The notes under the pieces are model-generated. The model did no database searches. It saw only the letters and a program-made list of their open reading frames with translations, and was not told the origin of the DNA. A DNA stretch of 24,076 bases, taken from contig CP070642.1 in NCBI GenBank assembly GCA_020354105.1, forward strand, positions 1,735,353 to 1,759,428, given 5' to 3'. The translations under genes and the position numbers were made by a program. The first letter of the stretch is position 1. Each line of letters opens with the position of its first letter. This DNA comes from Chloroflexota bacterium. GTDB lineage: Bacteria > Chloroflexota > Dehalococcoidia > GIF9 > UBA5629. This document shows, one piece after another, positions 7,589-15,814 of the stretch.

Positions 7589-9994
7589 TCAGCTCCTCAA
7601 GATAGCTCCAAAATCGAGCTGCAACTTATCTAGGATCTGCTGCTGGACTTTGTCGACTTCATTATCAGTCAGGGTATGTGTAGGTGATTGATAGATGATT
7701 CTGAAAGCGAGGGATTTTTTACCCGCCGATACTTGTTCGCCAGCATAAAGATCAAAAAGAGTGACTGAATTCACAAGAGAAAAGTTCTGAATGATATCGC
7801 AAATCTGTTGATAGGTTATCTGCTCATCAACCAAAAGTGCAACATCCCTGCTCGTACTTGGATATCGGAGTATCGGTTGATATTTTTTAACAGCAGCCAT
7901 TAAAGATAAAAGTTTCTCAGAGTCGATTTCAATAAGATAGGCAGCCTCAGAAAGTTCAAAAACTTCCAATACCTTTGGATGTAGTTCGCCGACCACACCT
8001 AACTTGTCTTTACCAATCATCACACTAGCCCTTCTCCCCAGGCACAAGCTCTCATCTTCACCATCCTCAAACCCCACAATCGCCCCCAATCGAGACAGGA
8101 TAGACTCTACCAACCCTTTGGCAATAAAAAAGTCAATTGGCTCCACTTTACCTCGCCAGGACAACTTGCGCTCTGAACCACTAATCACAGCACATAGCAT
8201 CTCCTTCTCCTGAGGCAAATCCCTTTCCCGGGGCAAGAAAATCTTACCGATCTCAAAAAGCCTTATAACGTCTTCTTGATATCTCCTGTTTCGGGCTAAA
8301 ACTGATAAGACGCCAGCCCTCAAACTGGTGCGAAGGTATTCCTGCTCTCTGGACATTGGGTTAGAAACTTTCATCGGAGTCGGACCTATCAATCGAAGCT
8401 GTGGCGAAAGCCTACCTAGCATTTCCAGGCTGGTTAGGGAATAAGTAAGTACCTCCTGGAAACCACAGCTTACAAGGATATTACGCAATTGGCGCCTGAG
8501 AGACAACATTGGCGCTGGTTCATGCCTTGGCAATTGAGAACTCAGCATCGTAGTAGGAATCTCATCATACCCTATAATACGAGCTACTTCTTCAACTAAA
8601 TCTGCAGCACAACTGATGTCTGTACGCCACCAAGGAACATCAACCTTAACTTGTGAATCTGATTTGGCTTGCATACAACCAAATCCCAATAGTTCCAAAG
8701 TCTTGGTGATTTCGCCAGCCTTCATTTCCATACCAAGAAGACGCTTAATATCTGCGACAGGTAAAGATATGGGTTCCATTTTCTTTTTGCCAGGATAAAC
8801 ATCAATAATTCCCTTCGCCACCTTGCCCCCAGCTATCTCAGCCAATAATTGAGTGGCTCGCTTTAACGCTATCATCGGCAAGTCTCGACTAAGTCCTTTC
8901 GCAAACCGTAGCGAGGCTTCGCTGCCTAATCGAAGGCCAAGGCTCCCCCGGTGAATAACCGCCTGATTAAAATTCGCCGATTCTATCAGAACAGTGGTAG
9001 TACTATTTGTAACCTCCGTATCCCCACCCCCCATAATACCAGCAACAGCAACAACTCGCTCTTTGTCAGCAATAACGAGGAAATCCGAGTTGAGTTTACG
9101 CTCAATTCCGTCCAACGTAGTCATAACTTCGCCGTTTCCCGCCCTACGCACGATAATTTTCTTACCACGTATCTCATCATAATCAAAGGCATGAAGTAGC
9201 TGCCCATATTCCAGCATCACATAGTTTGTAACATCAACAATGTTGTTAATAGGCCTCATTCCGCAAGTTGACAAACGTTGTTGCATCCACTGAGGAGATG
9301 AAGCTATTTTAATCCCGTCCAGCAGGCTAGCACAGTACCTTGGGCACAGATTCGGCTCTTTAATTTCCACGGCAGCATCTAAATCTATTGCCCTCCCCAA
9401 TTCCCGGTAACTAACTTCAGGTATATGCAGCTTACTACCTGTAAGAGCCGCTATCTCTCTGGCAATGCCAATCACTGAAAGACAGTCAGGTCGGTTTGGT
9501 GTTATATCCAGGTCAAGAATCGTATCACCAAGATATTCAGACAAAGGACTACCAACGATTGCCTCCGCAGATAGAATCACAATACCTTCATGGCCATCAG
9601 AAATCCCCAACTCTTTCTCAGAGCAAATCATCCCTTCAGAGACAACACCCCGAATCTTAGCTGGTTTCAATTGCACCCTTTCACCACTATGACCATCTAT
9701 GAGATGAGCTCCCACACGCGCAAAAGCCACCTTACCACCAACCATGACATTCGGCGCACCACAGACTACAGTGGAACTTTGTTTCCCTAAATCAACGGTC
9801 ACCAGCCTCAGGCGGTCAGCATTAGGATGAGAATTAACATCAACTATCTTGCCAACCAATATATCATCCCATTCCCCACCAATGACCTCCACTCCCCCAA
9901 CCTCTAATCCAGCCATAGTCAACCGCTCACACAAGTCTTCGAGTGGCACAATTAAGTCAACATATTCCTTTAGCCAGCGAACCGATACTTTCAT
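7589..9994 (-). CDS. pheT: Phenylalanine--tRNA ligase, beta subunit
   Basis: The 801-residue beta subunit of the (alpha-beta)2 phenylalanyl-tRNA synthetase, of ordinary length (E. coli about 795). It supplies tRNA binding and editing of mischarged Tyr-tRNA(Phe). In order: an N-terminal tRNA-binding OB fold (about 40-150, KIVDVNSHPNADRLRLVTVD), the B3/B4 editing domain (about 210-385), B5 (about 405-480), a synthetase-like core (about 480-690), and a C-terminal anticodon-binding FDX-ACB domain (about 705-801, beginning YPSTSRDVALLVD). ATG 9994 has only a distant GGAG upstream. The gene lies 35 bases after pheS and ends the translation operon. Confidence 0.97.
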   Translation of the reverse strand: MKVSVRWLKEYVDLIVPLEDLCERLTMAGLEVGGVEVIGGEWDDILVGKIVDVNSHPNADRLRLVTVDLGKQSSTVVCGAPNVMVGGKVAFARVGAHLIDGHSGERVQLKPAKIRGVVSEGMICSEKELGISDGHEGIVILSAEAIVGSPLSEYLGDTILDLDITPNRPDCLSVIGIAREIAALTGSKLHIPEVSYRELGRAIDLDAAVEIKEPNLCPRYCASLLDGIKIASSPQWMQQRLSTCGMRPINNIVDVTNYVMLEYGQLLHAFDYDEIRGKKIIVRRAGNGEVMTTLDGIERKLNSDFLVIADKERVVAVAGIMGGGDTEVTNSTTTVLIESANFNQAVIHRGSLGLRLGSEASLRFAKGLSRDLPMIALKRATQLLAEIAGGKVAKGIIDVYPGKKKMEPISLPVADIKRLLGMEMKAGEITKTLELLGFGCMQAKSDSQVKVDVPWWRTDISCAADLVEEVARIIGYDEIPTTMLSSQLPRHEPAPMLSLRRQLRNILVSCGFQEVLTYSLTSLEMLGRLSPQLRLIGPTPMKVSNPMSREQEYLRTSLRAGVLSVLARNRRYQEDVIRLFEIGKIFLPRERDLPQEKEMLCAVISGSERKLSWRGKVEPIDFFIAKGLVESILSRLGAIVGFEDGEDESLCLGRRASVMIGKDKLGVVGELHPKVLEVFELSEAAYLIEIDSEKLLSLMAAVKKYQPILRYPSTSRDVALLVDEQITYQQICDIIQNFSLVNSVTLFDLYAGEQVSAGKKSLAFRIIYQSPTHTLTDNEVDKVQQQILDKLQLDFGAILRS

Positions 9995-10029
9995 TATTGA
10001 ATTAAGCTCCAGGAGTTAAAAAACCAGAT

Positions 10030-11070
10030 TCAGAATTGTTTTAGAAATCTGAGGTCATTACTATAAAAGAGGCGAATATCATCTATGCCATAGCGAAGTA
10101 TTGGAATACGCTCCACCCCCATACCAAAAGCAAAACCCGAGTAAACTTCAGGATCTATATCAACACGACGGAGAACTTCAGGATGCACCATGCCTGCACC
10201 CAAAATCTCAATCCAGCCACTATTGCCACACAGTCGGCATCCAGCACCACGGCACACAAGGCAATCAATAGCCATCTCAACACCTGGCTCCACAAACGGG
10301 AAGTAGTCACAGCGAAAGCGACATTTCCTATCCTCACCAAAAAGGCAGCGCGCAAATTCAAAAAGAGTGCCCTTCAAGTCAGCCAGAGTTATGTTCCTAT
10401 CAACCGCCAACCCCTCAACTTGATAAAACATCCACTCATGCGTAGCGTCAGTAGCTTCGTATCGGTAAACTCGTCCCGGCGCTATTATTCTTATCGGCGG
10501 GCGTGATTTCTCCATAACTCTTATTTGAACTGGAGAGGTATGAGGTCTCAAAAGCATAGGCCTACCACCAGTTTTAGCCTCAGAGTCAACCCACAACGTA
10601 GCGAACATATCCCGAGCTGGGTGGTCTGCCGGTATGTTAAGAGCTTCGAAGCTGTAATAATCCCACTCCACCTCAGGTCCCTCCACTACCTGAAAACCCA
10701 TGTTGCTAAAAATACCACAAATCTCTTCAAGCATTTGAGTTGTTGGATGGAGACGACCGAGAGGAACCTGTTGACCTGGTAAGGTGATGTCTAAAGCTTC
10801 ACGTCGCTGGGAAAGAGCCAAATCTTGTCGTAAATTACGCTTCTTCTCAACAAATGCAGCTTCTAGAACCTCTTTAAGCTCATTGGCTCGAGCCCCAACT
10901 GCACGCCGCTCTTTTAATGGCAAATCTGCCAATGAGCGTAGAATCTGGATTAAACTACCTTTCCTGCCCAAATAGTGAATTCGCCATGCTTCGAGGTCGT
11001 TGACATCAGTGATTTTACCCAGTTCATCAGAAGCTTTAGAGGCAAGGTCTTCAACCTGATTTAGCATCAT
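10030..11070 (-). CDS. pheS: Phenylalanine--tRNA ligase, alpha subunit
   Basis: The catalytic alpha subunit, about 346 residues, a class II synthetase that activates phenylalanine and charges tRNA(Phe) with PheT. A coiled-coil N-terminus (about 1-85) precedes the catalytic core. The core shows RPHTSPVQIRVM, the motif 2 region (PGRVYRYEATDATHEWMFYQ) and motif 3 (GFAFGMGVERIPILRYGI). Residues near 275 hold four Cys (DCLVCRGAGCRLCGNSGW), as in a number of bacterial PheS proteins. The start is uncertain: ATG 11070, ATG 11067 and GTG 11076 are in frame and none has a clear ribosome site. The first ATG is given. It lies 21 bases after rplT. Confidence 0.97.
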   Translation of the reverse strand: MMLNQVEDLASKASDELGKITDVNDLEAWRIHYLGRKGSLIQILRSLADLPLKERRAVGARANELKEVLEAAFVEKKRNLRQDLALSQRREALDITLPGQQVPLGRLHPTTQMLEEICGIFSNMGFQVVEGPEVEWDYYSFEALNIPADHPARDMFATLWVDSEAKTGGRPMLLRPHTSPVQIRVMEKSRPPIRIIAPGRVYRYEATDATHEWMFYQVEGLAVDRNITLADLKGTLFEFARCLFGEDRKCRFRCDYFPFVEPGVEMAIDCLVCRGAGCRLCGNSGWIEILGAGMVHPEVLRRVDIDPEVYSGFAFGMGVERIPILRYGIDDIRLFYSNDLRFLKQF

Positions 11071-11091
11071 TAGCACTATGTGAGGAGAACT

Positions 11092-11451
11092 TTAGCTATT
11101 AATTTTGTCTGAAGCCAGCGTCAGTAACTTGGAGAAGCTAGATGGATCGTTTACTGCCATTTCTGCCAATGTTTTTCGGTTGATTTCTACGTCAGCTTTT
11201 CTTAGCCCACTCATGAACTGGCTATAGGAAAGCCCACCGGCACGAGCAGCAGCATTTATCCTTACAATCCACAACCGCCTCATATCACCCTTACGTTCTC
11301 GGCGATGCCGATAAGCATAGGATAGGGCATGAATCATAGACTCATTGGCACGCCGGAACAGAGAATGCCTCGTAGCTTTATGCCCTTTTGTTAACTTTAG
11401 TACTTTTTTATGTCTTCGATGAGTGACTATTCCGCCTTTAACTCGTGGCAA
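11092..11451 (-). CDS. rplT: 50S ribosomal protein L20
   Basis: A 119-residue, strongly basic protein with the L20 signature (HRRHKKVLKLTKGHKATRHS near residue 12, then RERKGDMRRLWIVRINAAAR). It binds 23S rRNA and is needed early in large-subunit assembly. The start is TTG 11451, with AGGAGG 6 bases upstream, which is a strong site. It follows rpmI by 15 bases. In some bacteria L20 represses its own infC-rpmI-rplT operon; no obvious L20 pseudoknot target was identified here. Confidence 0.97.
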   Translation of the reverse strand: MPRVKGGIVTHRRHKKVLKLTKGHKATRHSLFRRANESMIHALSYAYRHRRERKGDMRRLWIVRINAAARAGGLSYSQFMSGLRKADVEINRKTLAEMAVNDPSSFSKLLTLASDKINS

Positions 11452-11466
11452 TCACTTCCTCCTAAT

Positions 11467-11670
11467 CTATTTCGAGCCATAGGGCAAAAGCCTTTTCAGT
11501 CTAGCCTTATCAGCAGGCTGAACCGGAATCATCTCATCATAAAGACGCTTGGACCTCGCAGGCTTCTTACGCCTTAGATGACTTTTGCCAACTTTAACAC
11601 GCATAATTTTTCCGCTGCCAGTGATGTGGAAACGGCTCTTGGCACCTTTATGGGTCTTAAGCTTCGGCAT
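11467..11670 (-). CDS. rpmI: 50S ribosomal protein L35
   Basis: A 67-residue basic protein starting MPKLKTHKGAKSRF and ending RLKRLLPYGSK, which is typical of L35. GAGGAG lies 9 bases before ATG 11670, inside the end of infC. The infC stop codon TAG directly abuts this ATG, so translation of the two genes is probably coupled. Confidence 0.97.
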   Translation of the reverse strand: MPKLKTHKGAKSRFHITGSGKIMRVKVGKSHLRRKKPARSKRLYDEMIPVQPADKARLKRLLPYGSK

Positions 11671-12231
11671 CTAAACTTTCTCCTCTATAGCTGGCTTCTT
11701 AGTCTGCTTTGTCAAGCTCGGCGAAAGCACCAAGCTCATAAATCTATCTTCCGAAGATGGAGCACCATCAAATACTGCTATATCTTTCAAATCATCCGCC
11801 GCTTTTTTCAATAGTCTCAAACCTAGTTCCGGATGTGTAATCTCACGTCCTCGAAAGACTACGAATAACTTGACCTTATCACCCTCCTCTAACAACTTCC
11901 GTGCTATCTTAATCTTGGTCTCGAGGTCATGTTCCTTCATCCTCGGCCTAATTCTAATCTCTTTGAGTACTACACCTTTCTGGCTCTTTCGCGCTTTACG
12001 CTCCTTTTTGGTCTGCTCGTATCTATATCTGCCATAATCAAGAAGTCGACATACAGGAGGGACCGAATTCGACGCCATTTCAACTAGATCGAGGCTCCGT
12101 TCATTAGCAATCTGCAACGCCTTCTCAACCGGGAATACTCCCAGTTGTGTCCCTGTCTCTCCTATAAGCCGAACCTCCTTAGCTCTAATCTGTCGATTAA
12201 CGCGTAGTTCCTTGACTATGTTTTCCCTCAC
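11671..12231 (-). CDS. infC: Translation initiation factor IF-3
   Basis: IF-3 keeps the 30S subunit free and proofreads start-codon and initiator-tRNA choice. The N-domain begins LRVNRQIRAKEVRLIGETG and carries PPVCRLLDYGRYRYE. After a lysine-rich linker, the C-domain has KEIRIRPRMKEHDLETKI and VVFRGREITHPELG. The coordinates keep the canonical GTG at 12229-12231 (186 residues), but this GTG lies within a perfect ribosome binding site (AAGGAGGTGA, 12228-12237) and cannot use it. The likelier start is AUA at 12217-12219, giving 182 residues and an N-terminus matching the usual IF-3 length. Unusual AUU/AUA-type starts are a known trait of infC because IF-3 discriminates against them. Confidence 0.95.
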   Translation of the reverse strand: MRENIVKELRVNRQIRAKEVRLIGETGTQLGVFPVEKALQIANERSLDLVEMASNSVPPVCRLLDYGRYRYEQTKKERKARKSQKGVVLKEIRIRPRMKEHDLETKIKIARKLLEEGDKVKLFVVFRGREITHPELGLRLLKKAADDLKDIAVFDGAPSSEDRFMSLVLSPSLTKQTKKPAIEEKV

Positions 12232-12237
12232 CTCCTT
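12228..12237 (-). promoter_or_regulatory. Full-length Shine-Dalgarno sequence of infC
   Basis: The minus strand reads AAGGAGGTGA, complementary over ten bases to the 3' end of 16S rRNA. It overlaps the GTG at 12229-12231 and lies 8 bases before the AUA codon at 12217-12219 (11 counted from GGAGG). Confidence 0.8.
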
Positions 12238-12286
12238 ACACGAAGTGAACCATTGGGCAGAAATATATCATATTCACGAGAGGAAA

Positions 12287-14023
12287 TCAAAGTTTATCCT
12301 GGATTTTATTCGCAATAATTGGTTTTACCCTATCCATAAACTGAGAAATCGACAGCGTCCCTAAGTCTTCTCCACTTCTTAGCCGTAGAGAAACTTGGGA
12401 GGTATCCATCTCTTTATCACCAACAACAAGCATATAAGGGGTTTTCTCCAGTTGTGCTTCTCTTATCTTTAAGTTCATTCTCTCTGAGCGGTCATCAACC
12501 TGAACGCGAATATCGCACTCCCTGAGTCCACCTGCCACTTTGTTCGCATAATCAAGATGACGGTCAGCTATAGGAATTATAGTTACCTGAATAGGAGACA
12601 GCCAAACCGGAAAGACTCCCGCATAATGCTCAATAAGACAGGCCATAAAACGCTCCATGCTTCCCAACACAGTCCGATGTACCATCACCACCTGATGCTC
12701 CAAGCCATCCTCACCGATATAGTTAACATCGAATCGCTGTGGCAGATTAAAATCAACCTGAATAGTCGGCCCTTGCCATAACCTTCCCAAAGCGTCTTTA
12801 AGCTTGACATCAATTTTAGGTCCATAAAAAACGCCTTCACCTGGATCTACCTCATAATTCAACTCAAGGTGTTCCAGAACCTTCCGTAGCGCTTCTGTAG
12901 CATCTTCCCATACTTGTATAGTCCCAGCGTATTTCTCAGGTCTTGTAGACAGAAGAAGTTCATACTCACTAAACCCAAAGGTATTCATCATAAAGCGGGC
13001 TAATTGCACCACCTCTGTTACCTCAGCCTCAAGCTGGTCAGGGCGACAAAAAATATGAGCGTCATCCTGGGTGAAACCGCGTACCCTCGCCAACCCATGC
13101 AATACCCCCGACCGCTCATACCGATATACTGTACCTAACTCAGCATAGCGAAGCGGTAGATTGCGGTAGCTGCGCAATTGTGTCTTGTACATAAGTATGT
13201 GCCCAATACAGTTCATCGGTTTAATAACATACTCGACATCATCAATATCCATAGGCGAGTACATGCTATCCCGATAGAAGTCCCAGTGCCCGCTAATCTT
13301 CCAAAGTCCGACTTTCGAGATGTGCGGTGTAAACACAATGTCATAACCACGTTTCCTGTGTTCTTGCCGCCAGAAGTCCTCGATAATCTGGCGCATCAAA
13401 GCACCTTTAGGATGCCAGTGAACCAATCCGGGGCCAGCTTCCTCATGAAGACTAAATAAGTCGAGTTCCTTACCTAATTTCCTGTGGTCTCGCTTGGTAG
13501 CCTCAGTCAATCGAGCCAAATAATCTTCAAGTTCAGCCTCAGTATCAAAAGCAACCCCGTAAATTCTCTGTAACATTGGACACTTTTCGTCACCCCGCCA
13601 ATAAGCCCCGGCAATACTGGTAAGCTTGAAAGCCTTAATCTCACTTGTTGAATTTACATGAGGGCCACGACATAAATCGACAAAAGAGCCCTGGCGATAG
13701 ATTGACACCGTTTCATCAGGAAGATCATCAATCAGTTCCAGCTTGTAAGGCTGTTCTCCGAACAGCTTCCGTGCCTTCGTCCTGTCGATTTCCTCTGCAG
13801 CAAAAGGAAGATCTGCAGCAATGATTTCCCGCATCTTAGATTCGATGGTAATCAAATCATCTGGAACAAGGGGCCGAGGAAGCTCAAAATCATAGTAAAA
13901 ACCATCCTCAATGGCTGGGCCAATGCCAAATTTAGCCCCGGGAAAAAGATACTGGACTGCCTCGGCCATCACATGAGAAGCCGAATGCCGCATTTTTTCT
14001 AATTTCGCCTCTTTTGCTTCCAT
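12287..14023 (-). CDS. thrS: Threonine--tRNA ligase without a TGS domain
   Basis: A class II synthetase of 578 residues. It begins directly with the editing domain, whose metal-site-like HxxxH is at 13-17 (HSASH) and whose C118/H122 are in LCRGPH, so the usual N-terminal TGS domain (about 60 residues) is missing. The catalytic core has MNCIGH with the zinc-ligand Cys 272, motif 2 (RYERSGVLHGLARVRGFTQD, about 301-320), and motif 3 (GSMERFMACLIEHYAG). The C-terminal anticodon-binding domain begins near WLSPIQVTIIPI. ATG 14023 has GGAG 6-7 bases upstream. It is the first gene of the translation operon, with a promoter at 14181-14209 and a terminator in its leader (14047-14085), suggesting attenuation. 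Confidence 0.96.
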   Translation of the reverse strand: MEAKEAKLEKMRHSASHVMAEAVQYLFPGAKFGIGPAIEDGFYYDFELPRPLVPDDLITIESKMREIIAADLPFAAEEIDRTKARKLFGEQPYKLELIDDLPDETVSIYRQGSFVDLCRGPHVNSTSEIKAFKLTSIAGAYWRGDEKCPMLQRIYGVAFDTEAELEDYLARLTEATKRDHRKLGKELDLFSLHEEAGPGLVHWHPKGALMRQIIEDFWRQEHRKRGYDIVFTPHISKVGLWKISGHWDFYRDSMYSPMDIDDVEYVIKPMNCIGHILMYKTQLRSYRNLPLRYAELGTVYRYERSGVLHGLARVRGFTQDDAHIFCRPDQLEAEVTEVVQLARFMMNTFGFSEYELLLSTRPEKYAGTIQVWEDATEALRKVLEHLELNYEVDPGEGVFYGPKIDVKLKDALGRLWQGPTIQVDFNLPQRFDVNYIGEDGLEHQVVMVHRTVLGSMERFMACLIEHYAGVFPVWLSPIQVTIIPIADRHLDYANKVAGGLRECDIRVQVDDRSERMNLKIREAQLEKTPYMLVVGDKEMDTSQVSLRLRSGEDLGTLSISQFMDRVKPIIANKIQDKL

Positions 14024-14046
14024 AGCTATCTCCGCTGTCTACATCA

Positions 14047-14085
14047 AAACAAATAAAAACCTCGCGCCATTTAAAGCGAGAGGTT
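14047..14085 (-). terminator. Leader terminator (candidate attenuator) upstream of thrS
   Basis: On the minus strand AACCTCTCGC (14085-14076) pairs with GCGCGAGGTT (14067-14058), with one internal mismatch and an 8-base loop, and is followed by TTTATTTGTTTT. No minus-strand gene lies upstream that it could terminate; it sits between the thrS promoter and the thrS start. A second perfect inverted repeat (TTAACCC, centre A, GGGTTAA; 14084-14098) abuts and overlaps it by two bases. Confidence 0.65.
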
Positions 14086-14180
14086 AACCCTGGGTTAAAC
14101 TTGCTCAGTAACTGATAGACACTGACAAGATGATATCCAAATGGTTTCCACTCACTAATCTAGTCAGCTTTAATTATCGC

Positions 14181-14209
14181 ATTTTAGCAATGCTACTATG
14201 TGGAGTCAA
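14181..14209 (-). promoter_or_regulatory. Promoter of the thrS-infC-rpmI-rplT-pheST operon
   Basis: TTGACT (14209-14204), a 17-base spacer and TAAAAT (14186-14181) on the minus strand form a good housekeeping sigma promoter. Transcription would begin near 14174, giving a leader of about 150 bases before thrS that contains the terminator at 14047-14085. Confidence 0.7.
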
Positions 14210-14231
14210 GCTAAATGCTCAGTCACTCAAA

Positions 14232-14260
14232 TTGAACGAATTCAAAATCAGGTCTATAAT
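14232..14260 (+). promoter_or_regulatory. Promoter of the acyl-CoA synthetase alpha-type gene
   Basis: TTGAAC (14232-14237), a 17-base spacer and TATAAT (14255-14260). Transcription would start near 14267, about 75 bases before ATG 14342. It is back to back with the thrS promoter; the two -35 elements are 22 bases apart. Confidence 0.65.
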
Positions 14261-14341
14261 ATTGTGTCGCTTTCTATCTGGCTGTGCCATTACAGACCAG
14301 TTAATTTTTGAATTTATAATATCAGCAGATCGGAGACAATA

Positions 14342-15814
14342 ATGAACATAAAAGACGCCATCGAATTTGAATATATCTTCAATCCTCGAGCCGTTGCCCT
14401 AATTGGAGCTTCCAGCGATAACGGCTATGCTTACTCTCTAAGCAATTCCAAGTTATGGGACAGACTCTATTTTGTGAATCCACGCTATGATGAGCTGTCC
14501 GGCAAGAAATGCTACCATAGCGTCCTCGATATTCCAGTTGATATCGACTTTGTCATCATCGCTGTACCGGCAATACATGTTCCCAAAATATTAGCCGAGT
14601 GCATCGAAAAAGGTGTAAAGGCGGCTCACGTTTTCACCGCTGGATTCAGCGAGACTGGAATAACGGAAAGAATAAAGCTCGAGAATGAAGTCAGAGACTT
14701 CGCTAAAGGCAAAATCAGGCTAATCGGCCCAAACTGCATGGGCATCTATTGTTCCAAATCAGGCCTCAGTTTCACCTGGGATGCTTCTTTCGAGGAGGGC
14801 CCGGTAGGTGTCATTTCTCAGAGCGGCACGTTTGGTGTGGAATTCCTGAACATCGGTAAAATAAGAAACCTCAAATTCAGCAAGGTAGTCAGCTACGGCA
14901 ATGCCATAGACCTTGACTGTCCTGATTTTCTGGAATATCTTGCCGATGACCCCGATACAAAAATAATAGCGTTATACATGGAAGGGACGAAAAACGGCAG
15001 GCGGCTTAAATCAGCACTGGCCCACGCTGCTGGCAAGAAACCGGTGCTGGCTTTGAAGGGCGGAGTAACAGAGCACGGCAGCAGGGCTGCGTCGTCCCAC
15101 ACAGGGTCTCTCGCCGGCTCACCGGAAATATGGAGCTCTATTTTCCGTCAAACCGGCGTGGCACAGGTTGAAGACTTCGACGAACTGCTTAACGCTGCAC
15201 TGGCGCTGACTTACGCACCGTATCCGGCCGGGAAAGGTACCAGCATAATCACTAATTCGGGCGGCTTCAGCGTACTTGAAACCGATGTCTCCGTCAAGGC
15301 CGGATTAGCAGTACCCCAATTTACACAGGAAACATTAGCCCAACTGAGAAAGATAGTTCCGGTAGCGGGAACCAGCATCAGCAATCCTCTGGACGCCTGG
15401 CCAATTTTCTATAATCTATCAGGTACGGAAGGTAACCTCGGCGACGTCATTAAAATACTGTCCAGAGACAAAAATATACATTCAATAATCTTACATATGG
15501 ATGAAATCAACTACTTAAGAAGGGTTTTAGGCCCTGCCTTTGAGGGGCACTTCAAGGAGGTCATTGGCCTAATGCTGAACGGCTGTAAATATGCACGTGA
15601 CGAGATGGGTAAGCCGGTCATGCTGTGTATTTCGATGGAAACATTTACGGAGGATGAAGAGGACAGAAGATATCACTTGATAGTTAAGAAGACTTTTGAA
15701 GACGCGCGCATCCCTGTATTTCCTACTCTCAGGGATACCATAAACGCTCTCTTTAATCTATACAGGATCGGGCTCCGATTCTCTAAAAAACATGAAGCAA
15801 CTGCCAATGCCTAG
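14342..15814 (+). CDS. Acyl-CoA synthetase (NDP-forming), alpha-subunit-type protein
   Basis: A 490-residue protein of the ADP-forming acyl-CoA synthetase / succinyl-CoA synthetase superfamily, which interconverts acyl-CoA and acid plus NTP through a phosphohistidine. Domains: an N-terminal CoA-binding Rossmann domain (about 10-135, NPRAVALIGASS and LIGPNCMG at 127-134), a ligase domain (about 150-295) with the expected phosphorylated His 253 in SSHTGSLAGS, and a third flavodoxin-like domain (about 300-480). There is no ATP-grasp (beta) domain, and no beta subunit lies in the window, so the nucleotide-binding partner must be elsewhere if the enzyme is active. ATG 14342 has GGAG 6 bases upstream. 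Its TAG overlaps the stop codon of the convergent crotonase gene. Confidence 0.85.
   Translation: MNIKDAIEFEYIFNPRAVALIGASSDNGYAYSLSNSKLWDRLYFVNPRYDELSGKKCYHSVLDIPVDIDFVIIAVPAIHVPKILAECIEKGVKAAHVFTAGFSETGITERIKLENEVRDFAKGKIRLIGPNCMGIYCSKSGLSFTWDASFEEGPVGVISQSGTFGVEFLNIGKIRNLKFSKVVSYGNAIDLDCPDFLEYLADDPDTKIIALYMEGTKNGRRLKSALAHAAGKKPVLALKGGVTEHGSRAASSHTGSLAGSPEIWSSIFRQTGVAQVEDFDELLNAALALTYAPYPAGKGTSIITNSGGFSVLETDVSVKAGLAVPQFTQETLAQLRKIVPVAGTSISNPLDAWPIFYNLSGTEGNLGDVIKILSRDKNIHSIILHMDEINYLRRVLGPAFEGHFKEVIGLMLNGCKYARDEMGKPVMLCISMETFTEDEEDRRYHLIVKKTFEDARIPVFPTLRDTINALFNLYRIGLRFSKKHEATANA

Noticed and set aside
14024..14174. T-box riboswitch before thrS
   Set aside because: The segment AGGGTTAACC only loosely resembles the T-box consensus, and the essential UGGN bulge is missing; no specifier loop was found.
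14130..14342. 70-residue plus-strand frame before the acyl-CoA gene
   Set aside because: It covers both divergent promoters, has no protein-like composition, and no good ribosome site was seen.
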